DNA of 15,763 bases from Bacteroidia bacterium (GTDB taxonomy: Bacteria; Bacteroidota; Bacteroidia; NS11-12g; UBA955), in the NCBI GenBank assembly GCA_023228875.1, contig JALOAG010000020.1, positions 1 through 15,763 on the forward strand. The letters run 5' to 3'. Positions 1 through 6,300 of this stretch are shown here, piece by piece. The notes below the pieces were generated by a model. The model worked only from the letters and a program-made list of their open reading frames with translations. It was not told where the DNA came from and did not search any database. The position numbers and the translations under genes were made by a program. Each line of letters begins with the position of its first letter. The first letter of the stretch is position 1.

Positions 1-93
1 TTAAGGCAAAATATACAACACTGACAATCAATTAATTATGCACACTTATTGCACTTTTGTTAATACATGCATAATTGATTTATATTTGCCTAA
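1..93. repeat. Imperfect palindrome of about 93 bp overlapping a promoter
   Basis: The first 15 bases (TTAAGGCAAAATATA) are complementary to 81-93 (TATATTTGCCTAA), allowing two single-base insertions in the left arm. Further in, AATTATGCA at 34-42 is perfectly complementary to TGCATAATT at 68-76, and the flanking AATC (26-29) and GATT (77-80) extend this with a 4-base offset. The loop is about 43-67. The structure touches the window edge and may extend further left. It could be a regulatory palindrome, the end of a small non-autonomous element, or part of the hairpin-rich repeats that continue to base 243. Confidence 0.55.
57..88 (+). promoter_or_regulatory. Candidate Bacteroidota sigma-ABfr promoter for the NYN gene
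   Basis: TATATTTG at 81-88 matches the Bacteroidota -7 consensus TAnnTTTG. A TTG at 57-59 lies 21 bases upstream, close to the usual -33 spacing. Transcription would start near 93-95, giving a leader of roughly 195 nt before the ATG at 291 that would contain the hairpin at 133-243. It is predicted from motifs only. Confidence 0.5.
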
Positions 94-109
94 TGAAGTT
101 ATGGGTGTG

Positions 110-121
110 GTTGTGCAACAG
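110..121 (+). repeat. Left copy of a 12-nt inverted repeat flanking the NYN gene
   Basis: GTTGTGCAACAG here is the exact reverse complement of CTGTTGCACAAC at 1051-1062, so the two copies bracket the NYN gene in opposite orientation. The motif is itself close to palindromic (GTTG..CAAC). Confidence 0.5.
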
Positions 122-132
122 GCACAGGCACA

Positions 133-243
133 CGGGTTTGGCTAAAGTGGCGGTTCAGTGCTTCTATGACAGTGTTGTGGTAAACAAACTTTAGTGCATT
201 TAATAAACATTTGTGGTGAAAATCGCCACCTTTGCCAAGCCCG
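133..243. repeat. attC-like long imperfect hairpin
   Basis: The 22-nt arm at 133-154 pairs with 222-243. Counting base by base gives 18 Watson-Crick pairs, 2 G-T wobbles and 2 mismatches, with one extra pair (155-221) inside. The 67-nt interior holds two direct TTGTGGT copies (176-182, 211-217). Just outside the right arm is CCGTTAGCGG (247-256), which resembles a GTTRRRY-type core only partly. The GC-rich arms stand out from the AT-rich surroundings. Overall the architecture resembles a long attC or other recombination hairpin. It lies between the predicted promoter and the NYN start codon. Confidence 0.6.
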
Positions 244-290
244 AAACCGTTAGCGGTAATTATAAGACAACAACAGAATACATCAACCAT

Positions 291-1031
291 ATGACAGAAG
301 ATAAACTTGCGGTATTAATTGACGCAGACAATGTTCCTTATTCAAATGTTAAGGAAATGCTTGAGGAAATTGCAAAAAACGGGACACCGACAATTAAAAG
401 AATTTATGCTGATTGGACTAAACCAACTGTTTCGGGCTGGAAAAATGTCCTTTTGGAAAATGCAATCACTCCAATTCAACAATACAGTTATACTAGTGGA
501 AAAAACTCTAGTGACAGTGCTCTAATAATTGATGCAATGGATATTTTGTATTCAGGAAAAGTAAATGGTTTTTGCATTGTTTCTAGTGACAGTGACTTTA
601 CACGATTGGCGACAAGACTTAGAGAGGCAGGAATGACAGTTATTGGTTTTGGCGAAAAAAAGACACCCCAACCTTTTATTTCCGCTTGCAATAAATTTAT
701 CTATTTAGAAATCTTAAAAATAGTTACGGCTGACACGAAGACGACTACAAAATCAATTGCAAAGCCGAAAAAAGTAGAGCACATCAGTAAGGTAGATACT
801 GAAACAATACGAGTGATTACAGAGAGTGTAAATGATTTGGCTGATGAAACAGGTTGGGCTTTCTTAGGAAGTTTAGGAAACCACATTCTTAAAAAGAAGC
901 CGAATTTCGACCCAAGAAATTATGGATTTCTCAAATTGTATCCATTAATTAAACATATTGACAAATTTGAAATTGACGAAAGAGAAACTGGAGTAAACAA
1001 CATTAGACATATATATTTAAAACAAAAATAA
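291..1031 (+). CDS. NYN-domain putative RNase with C-terminal LOTUS/OST-HTH-like domain
   Basis: This gene encodes 246 residues. Residues 5-145 form a NYN (PIN-like, LabA/DUF88-type) domain: the strand ending LIDADN carries D11 and D13, an SSDSAL segment carries D75, and an IVSSDSDF strand carries D100 and D102. These match the acidic, metal-binding cluster expected of NYN nucleases. A Lys/Thr-rich linker (about 150-170) leads to a helical C-terminal domain (about 170-246) resembling LOTUS/OST-HTH, an RNA-binding fold often paired with NYN. The likely role is RNA cleavage or RNA-guided regulation; substrate and biological role are unknown. I chose ATG 291 because the domain begins directly after it; an in-frame GTG at 213 would add 26 residues translated from a hairpin arm. 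The gene stands alone between repeats, which suggests cassette-like mobility. No toxin or antitoxin partner is visible next to it. Confidence 0.85.
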   Translation: MTEDKLAVLIDADNVPYSNVKEMLEEIAKNGTPTIKRIYADWTKPTVSGWKNVLLENAITPIQQYSYTSGKNSSDSALIIDAMDILYSGKVNGFCIVSSDSDFTRLATRLREAGMTVIGFGEKKTPQPFISACNKFIYLEILKIVTADTKTTTKSIAKPKKVEHISKVDTETIRVITESVNDLADETGWAFLGSLGNHILKKKPNFDPRNYGFLKLYPLIKHIDKFEIDERETGVNNIRHIYLKQK

Positions 1032-1050
1032 CTACCGCCAACATGGGTAG

Positions 1051-1062
1051 CTGTTGCACAAC
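1051..1062 (-). repeat. Right copy of a 12-nt inverted repeat flanking the NYN gene
   Basis: CTGTTGCACAAC is the exact reverse complement of 110-121. It sits 20 bp past the NYN stop codon and follows CCGCCAAC (1035-1042), which is a near complement of GTTAGCGG at 249-256 upstream of the gene (7 of 8 positions). Confidence 0.5.
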
Positions 1063-1277
1063 TCTCTAAAAAAAGAAAAAAACATCAAAAACGGCTTCAT
1101 TAGAAGCGATTTAAGCACACTTGTTTTTTTAACTATGCTTTTTAAGTTGGTTTTTTGGGTGGTTTATATAGGAGTTGTGAGCGTTGTGATGTAGTCAATA
1201 AAAAAACGAAAGGTGTTTTGCGCAGTTGCCTCTATTTTTTGCATGGCTCGCGCTATGCTGTTGGCTTCGCACAACAC

Positions 1278-1386
1278 GCAATATAGCAAAAAGCGGTGAA
1301 GTACTTAATTGGAGATGGTTTAGTCAGTTTGGGCTTCATCTCGGTTTGATAGTGAATCGCTCGCAATCCGCTTCATGCCATATTGC
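1278..1386. other. Nested complementary segments: candidate structured RNA or folded repeat
   Basis: Three stems nest in order. GCAATAT 1278-1284 pairs with ATATTGC 1380-1386 (7/7). AAGCGG 1291-1296 pairs with CCGCTT 1368-1373 (6/6), with an additional GC/GC pair (1286-1287, 1377-1378) between them. GAGATG 1312-1317 pairs with CATCTC 1337-1342 (6/6). GTTGGC at 1260-1265 could instead compete for GCCAAC at 1385-1390. Distances between the outer stems are symmetric (1x1 mismatch, then a 3x3 internal loop), which is more order than expected by chance. No promoter or terminator clearly frames it. It could be a non-coding RNA or a DNA hairpin of an interspersed repeat family. Confidence 0.4.
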
Positions 1387-1636
1387 CAACCGTTACAGGC
1401 AAGCGTAGAATAACCGTACCAACTCAACATTCACGATAAACAATTTTGCTGTAGCCCAACACCATACCAACACAAAAGGTTTTAAAATTTTTGCCCACGC
1501 ACGGAAAAAATAATTTTGCCTACACACATTGGCACATTTGGTTTTTTGCCACCGCTCAAAGCCAATTCTAAAAAACCAAAAGAGCCAATTTATCCACCAC
1601 CGACAAACCAATTCCAACTTTTTTTTAAAATAATTC

Positions 1637-1685
1637 TTGCAGAATGAAAAAGTTTATTTACTTTTGCGAGTGAATACTAACTAAC
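1637..1685 (+). promoter_or_regulatory. tetR promoter with candidate TetR operator
   Basis: TTG at 1637-1639, 19 nt, then TACTTTTG at 1659-1666 fits the Bacteroidota -33/-7 pattern. Just downstream, at the expected transcription start, is the palindromic word AGTGAATACT (1669-1678), followed by a further ACT repeat. The stretch 1647-1685 is identical at 38 of 39 positions to 11959-11997 in front of the cupin operon. A palindrome overlapping the start site fits a repressor operator, and autoregulation by the adjacent TetR protein is the natural reading. Confidence 0.7.
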
Positions 1686-1706
1686 GCAGTTTGATTTAAT
1701 TTGAAT

Positions 1707-2297
1707 ATGCAAGAATTTACAGACAGACAAATAGAGATAATGGAAGCGGCAACCAACAGAATTTCAAAATTTGGTATTCAGAATTTGACTATAAAGACAC
1801 TTGCTGAAGATATTGGACTTTCAGAACCTGCATTATACCGCCATTTCAAAAGTAAAAATCAAATTCTTTGGAGTTTATTGGAGTACTTCAAAACAGAAAT
1901 GGAAAACCGTATTCAATCTATCCCATTTAAGACTTCAACAAGTGAAGCAGATAAATTAAGAGCTATTTTCAACTCTCAATTACAAACTTTCGTTAACAAA
2001 CCTGCAATTGTCAGTGTTATTTTTGCCGAGAGTATTTTTCATTATGAAGAAAATCTAAGTAATAAAGTTTCTGAAATAATGGATATGATGCAGAACTACG
2101 TAAAAAACAACATCAAGCAAGGACAAGAAAGCGGACAATATAACAAATTGATGGGAGCATCTACGCTTACAACAATACTTATAGGAGGAATGAGGATGAC
2201 TGTTTTAAAATGGAAATTATCGGGGCATAAATCAGACTTAATAAAAGACGGAAAAGCTGTTTTAGAAGGAATTTTAAAAATGATTGAAAAGAAATAA
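1707..2297 (+). CDS. TetR/AcrR family transcriptional regulator
   Basis: This gene encodes 196 residues, a typical TetR length. The N-terminal part (about 8-55) is a TetR helix-turn-helix, with the family pattern of an ILEAA-like helix (IMEAATNRISKFGIQNLT), a recognition region LSEPALYRHF, and the trailing KxxIL segment. The remainder is an all-helical ligand-binding and dimerisation domain. I start at ATG 1707; a TTG at 1701 is also in frame but has no supporting signal. It probably represses its own promoter (1637-1685) and the matching promoter at 11949-11997, and so the downstream cupin/TolC/HlyD/RND operon. The ligand is unknown. The gap to the next gene is only 24 bp, so the metal-efflux genes may be co-transcribed with it, which would make it their only visible regulator. 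Confidence 0.9.
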   Translation: MQEFTDRQIEIMEAATNRISKFGIQNLTIKTLAEDIGLSEPALYRHFKSKNQILWSLLEYFKTEMENRIQSIPFKTSTSEADKLRAIFNSQLQTFVNKPAIVSVIFAESIFHYEENLSNKVSEIMDMMQNYVKNNIKQGQESGQYNKLMGASTLTTILIGGMRMTVLKWKLSGHKSDLIKDGKAVLEGILKMIEKK

Positions 2298-2318
2298 ATT
2301 AAATAAATTAAATAAATT
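2292..2318 (+). repeat. Three tandem copies of AAATAAATT
   Basis: Three perfect 9-bp units lie at 2292-2300, 2301-2309 and 2310-2318. The first contains the tetR stop codon (TAA 2295-2297) and the last ends 3 bases before the next start codon. The array therefore fills the whole intergenic spacer and could change its length by slippage. Confidence 0.75.
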
Positions 2319-2321
2319 GAA

Positions 2322-2777
2322 ATGAAAAAAGTAATTGTATTCGGAATGGCCATTATGTTGTTGTGGAGTTGTAATAATGCTACTGAAAAATCAACAATGC
2401 ATCAGGAAACTGAAAGCCACACAGAACAACATCACGATGAAAATTCAGAAGCTATTGAACTCAACAATGGTGAGAAATGGCTTGTAAACGAAGAAATGAA
2501 ACCTTTTGTATTAAAAGGAGAAGAATTAGTAAATGAGTATATTCAAGCTAACAAAACGGACTACAAAGAATTAGCGGTACAACTAAAAGACAAAAACAGC
2601 CAACTCATAAAAAGCTGTACAATGGACGGAAAGAGCCACGATGAATTGCATAAATGGCTTCATCCGCATCTAGAATTAGTGAAAGAATTAGAAAATGAAA
2701 CAGATACAACAAAAGCAAATGAAATTGTTTCCAAAATTCAACATTCGTATCAGGTATATCATCAATTTTTTAATTAG
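2322..2777 (+). CDS. His-rich lipoprotein, putative periplasmic metal-binding protein
   Basis: This gene encodes 151 residues. A lipoprotein signal peptide ends in LLWSC, so C17 is the likely lipidated residue. After it comes a His/Glu-rich, low-complexity stretch (about residues 26-45, including HTEQHHDEN). The rest is predicted mostly helical. A conspicuous cluster around residues 99-116 has C99, M101, H106, H110, H114 and H116 (pattern CTMxGxxHxxLHxWLHPH), which is well suited to metal coordination. I do not recognise a named family, so the function is inferred from these residues and from being encoded just upstream of a Czc-type efflux system. It could act as a periplasmic metal buffer or a chaperone delivering ions to the pump. 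It follows tetR after 24 bp and is probably in the same transcript. Confidence 0.7.
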   Translation: MKKVIVFGMAIMLLWSCNNATEKSTMHQETESHTEQHHDENSEAIELNNGEKWLVNEEMKPFVLKGEELVNEYIQANKTDYKELAVQLKDKNSQLIKSCTMDGKSHDELHKWLHPHLELVKELENETDTTKANEIVSKIQHSYQVYHQFFN

Positions 2778-2846
2778 TCTAAATACTGATTTAGGTTATA
2801 ATGAAAAAAGTAAATTTTATCCCACAAAATAACCATTATAAATAAG

Positions 2847-2854
2847 TAATTTTG
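2847..2854 (+). promoter_or_regulatory. Candidate -7 element immediately before a GTG start
   Basis: TAATTTTG matches TAnnTTTG, but no TTG is seen at the expected -33 spacing. It ends 4 bases before the GTG start at 2859, so a transcript from here would be leaderless or nearly so. A weak AT-rich hairpin (CTAAAT 2779-2784 / ATTTAG 2789-2794) sits between the preceding gene and this element. Confidence 0.35.
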
Positions 2855-2858
2855 TAGT

Positions 2859-3242
2859 GTGAAAAAGGTAATTGCCATATTCTTTCTCTTTTCTTTTCTG
2901 AGTGCCAACACGGTATTCGGGGAAGTATTGAAATTGCCTTTACTTATTCACCACTATATAGAACATACCCAAGAAGATAAGGACAATTCGATTGTAGATT
3001 TTTTGGTAAAACATTATGGAAAGGACATCGATCACCACCATAATGACAATCATCACGACCACGATAATCTTCCGTTTAAAACAATTAATGTACATTCTAT
3101 ACAAGTAGTATATTTTCAGCCTTTGTTTATCAAGTTTTCAAGACAAATTGCTGAAAAAGAATTGAAGATACCTATACTTCAACAACAAAATTATTCTAAC
3201 GCTTACCTCGACAGCATTTGGCAACCGCCACAAATTTCTTAG
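2859..3242 (+). CDS. Small secreted His-rich protein of a Czc-type efflux locus
   Basis: This gene encodes 127 residues from a GTG start. GTG is supported because a complete signal peptide (Lys-Lys, hydrophobic core, about residues 1-21, with a probable cleavage near VFG/EV) begins exactly there and no internal Met replaces it. Mid-protein, residues 59-68 form a His/Asp run (H59, H60, H61, D63, H65, H66, D67, H68), a typical low-specificity divalent-metal ligand set. The C-terminus ends in a Trp-Gln-Pro-Pro segment. I associate such small His-rich exported proteins with Bacteroidota czc loci, but know of no demonstrated function. A periplasmic role in binding or presenting metal to the pump is inferred. 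There is a gap of 119 bp, containing a hairpin, before the pump gene. Confidence 0.65.
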   Translation: MKKVIAIFFLFSFLSANTVFGEVLKLPLLIHHYIEHTQEDKDNSIVDFLVKHYGKDIDHHHNDNHHDHDNLPFKTINVHSIQVVYFQPLFIKFSRQIAEKELKIPILQQQNYSNAYLDSIWQPPQIS

Positions 3243-3271
3243 TTCATTTTAATAGAAAGATAGGCATCGGC

Positions 3272-3306
3272 AATTAACAAAGAGCAAATAGATGCTCATT
3301 GTTGGT
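3272..3306. other. Intergenic hairpin ahead of the czcA-type gene
   Basis: GAGCA 3282-3286 pairs with TGCTC 3293-3297 around a 6-nt loop. After one A-A mismatch the stem continues with CAA/TTG, AA/TT, two T-G wobbles and a final A-T pair. No T-run follows, so it is not a canonical terminator. It could be an mRNA processing or stabilising element between the secreted protein and the pump gene. Confidence 0.4.
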
Positions 3307-3361
3307 AATTGCACATTGCTAATTATCAATTTCCAATTGAATAACTAAGAAATAATAAGAA

Positions 3362-6300
3362 ATGCTAAGTAAAATAATAGAGTTCTCTATAAAGAACAAA
3401 CTCATCATTGGTCTCTTTGTACTCGGACTGATAGCCTATGGGAGTTATGAGGTAAAAAAACTTCCGATTGATGCAGTACCTGACATCACAAATAATCAGG
3501 TACAAGTTATTACAGTAGCTCCTGCTTTGGGTGCTCCTGATGTAGAGCGATTGATTACGTTTCCCATAGAACAAGTAAATAATAATATCCCTGGACTGAT
3601 TGAATTGCGGAGTTTTTCCCGGTTTGGTTTATCGGTTGTTACTATTGTATTTGATGAAAAAACGGATATTTATTGGGCAAGGCAACAAGTAACCGAACGG
3701 CTGCAACAAGCACAGGAACAAATACCTAAAGGTTTTGGAACACCCGTATTGGCACCTGTTACTACCGGATTAGGTGAAATTTATCAATATACGGTTCGTC
3801 CCAAAAAAGGCTATGAAAACAAGTACGATGCTATGGAGCTTCGTACTATTCAGGATTGGATTGTACGCAGACAGTTGCTCGGTGTAAAAGGCGTAGCCGA
3901 AGTAAGCAGTTTCGGAGGTTTACTGAAACAATATGAAATAGCTGTTGTACCCGAAAAATTAATGGCTTATGGTATCACCATCAACGATGTATTTAATGCC
4001 CTTGAAAAAAACAATCAAAATACAGGTGGTTCTTATATTGAAAAAGGTCCAACTATTTTATTTATCCGTAGTGAAGGTTTGGTTGGAACAATGGAAGATA
4101 TTCAAAATATTGTTGTAAAGAATTTACCTAATGGAATGCCTCTACTCATTCGAGATGTGGGTGAAGTTCGATTAGGTAACGCGCCAAGATACGGAGCTAT
4201 GACCTACAATGGAGAACAGGAAGTTTCTGGTGCAGTTGTAATGATGCTGAAAGGTGCAAACAGCAACGTGGTCATCAAAGATATTAAAGCACAAATTGAA
4301 AAAATTCAAAAATCATTGCCAGAAGGTGTTGTTATTGAACCATTCTTAGACCGAACAAAAATGGTAAAAAACGCCATAAGTACGGTTACTAAAAATCTTT
4401 TGGAAGGTGCTTTGATAGTCGTTTTTGTATTGGTTCTGTTTTTAGGAAATATTCGTGCTGGGTTATTGGTAGCATCGGTCATTCCGCTTTCGATGCTGTT
4501 TGCAATTATTCTAATGAACACTTTCGGGGTGAGTGGCAATCTAATGAGTTTGGGAGCTTTGGATTTTGGGTTGATTGTGGACGGTGCAGTAATTATTGTA
4601 GAAGCAGTAATGCACAAACTCTCGCACAGTAAACTGTTTGCAAAAGTCAATAAATTATCGCAAAAGGAAATGGACAGCGAAGTCAAAACATCGGCTTCCC
4701 AAATGATGAATAGTGCAGTTTTTGGGCAAATCATCATTTTGATAGTGTATTTGCCAATTTTCACTTTACAGGGAATTGAGGGCAAGATGTTCAAACCAAT
4801 GGCACAAACGGTTGCCTTTGCATTATTGGGTGCTTTTCTGCTTTCACTTACTTATATTCCAATGATGAGTTCATTGTTTTTAAGTAAAAAGATTTCACAC
4901 AAAGAAACTTTATCTGACAAAATGATGAACCGATTGGAGCGGTTTTATCAGCGGTTTTTAGTTAAGGCATTTCGTCATCAAAAAAAGATATTAGCTACAG
5001 TTATCGGCTTATTTGTAACAGCTTTGTTTGTTTTATCCACATTAGGCGGAGAGTTCATCCCTTCTCTTCCCGAAGGCGATTTTGCAGTAGAAACAAGAGT
5101 TTTGCCAGGAAGTAACCTGAACACATCGGTTGAAGCGGTTTCTAAAGCTTCTAAAATCATTTTAGAAAATTTTCCGGAAGTAGAACAAGTAGTGGGCAAA
5201 ACAGGAAGTAGTGAAGTTCCTACCGACCCGATGCCAGTGGATGCTTCTGACTTAATGATTATTTTAAAAGACCGAAGCGAATGGACTTCTGCTAAAACTT
5301 ATCCTGAATTGGAAGCGAAAATGAGCAAAGCATTAGAAGATGTTCCGGGAGTGGCTTTCGGTTTCCAATATCCGGTAGCAATGCGATTTAATGAATTAAT
5401 GACCGGAGCAAGACAAGATGTAGTATGCAAAATTTACGGAGAAGATTTGGATACTCTGGCTTACTATGCTAGTAAATTAGGGCAATTATCTAACGGAATA
5501 AAAGGAACAGAGGCTTTGTATGTTGAAGCTGTAACAGGAATGCCACAAATTGTAATTAAATACAATCGACCTGCAATTGCCCAATACGGTTTAAGTATCA
5601 GCGATATTAATCGTGTTGTCAATACGGCTTTTGCAGGAGAAAGCAGCGGAATGGTATTTGAAAATGAGAGAAGATTTGATTTAGTAGTTCGTCTTTCAGG
5701 TGATAAAAGAAAAAATTTGGAAGATGTGCAACGGTTGCTGATAGCCACACCACAAGGTACGCAAATACCATTAAGCACTGTAGCAAATGTGGATATTATA
5801 GAAGGTCCTAATCAGATACAAAGAGAAAATTCTCAACGCAGAATTATTGTAGGCTTCAATGTTCGAGGCCGTGACATTCAAAGCACAGTAAACGAATTGC
5901 AGCAAAAAGTAGAACAACAAATTAAATTACCTTCCGGATATTTTGTAACTTATGGAGGAGCATTTGAAAATTTACAAGCTGCAAAAGATCGGTTGGCTGT
6001 TGCTGTACCTATATCCTTAGTTTTGATATTCCTACTGCTTTACTTTGCATTTGGTTCTGTTAAGCAAGGCTTACTCATTTACACTGCCATTCCACTATCT
6101 GCAATAGGTGGGATATTCGCTTTGGCTCTTCGTGGCATTCCTTTTAGCGTGAGTGCGGGAATTGGTTTTATTGCTTTATTTGGTGTAGCCGTATTGAATG
6201 GAATAGTCTTGATTGCAGAATTTAATCGTTTGAAAAGTGAAGGTTATACCGACTTAAAACGCATTGTGATTATGGGAACAAAAACCCGTTTACGTCCGGT

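Larger units (their letters stand above)
1032..1636. other. Non-coding patchwork region with multiple inverted repeats
   Basis: About 600 bp without a convincing gene. It opens with a small hairpin (CTACC 1032-1036 / GGTAG 1046-1050) straight after the NYN stop, then the 12-nt repeat at 1051-1062. CACAACTC at 1057-1064 is complementary to GAGTTGTG at 1172-1179. GCTTC/GAAGC (1094-1098, 1103-1107) forms a short stem about 15 nt before a T-run, a poor terminator at best. The part around 1210-1420 is visibly richer in G+C and holds the nested complementary segments at 1278-1386. The last part (about 1420-1620) has repeated GCCAA/TTGGC words. Short open frames exist on both strands, but they have no initiation signals and implausible composition. 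I see no transposase or integrase remnant. Confidence 0.6.

Noticed and set aside
213..290. Extended N-terminus of the NYN protein from GTG 213
   Set aside because: The extra 26 residues are translated from an arm of the 133-243 hairpin, while the NYN domain begins just after ATG 291.
1..1062. A true integron with attI and integrase
   Set aside because: No integrase gene is in the window and the core sites do not fit RYYYAAC/GTTRRRY. Only an attC-like shape can be claimed.
1094..1130. GCTTC/GAAGC stem and later T-run, considered as the NYN terminator
   Set aside because: The stem has only 5 pairs and lies about 15 nt from the T-run, too far for an intrinsic terminator.
1226..1617. Two short open frames in the non-coding patchwork, one on each strand (1226-1408 + and 1393-1617 -)
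   Set aside because: No initiation signals, unlikely composition (very rich in Trp, Cys and Phe on the minus strand), and they run across the repeat segments. They look like chance frames in an interspersed repeat.
2801..2845. A 14-codon frame starting ATGAAAAAAGTA ahead of the secreted His-rich gene, considered as a leader peptide
   Set aside because: It resembles the starts of both neighbouring genes, but has no regulatory codon run and no paired attenuator structure.
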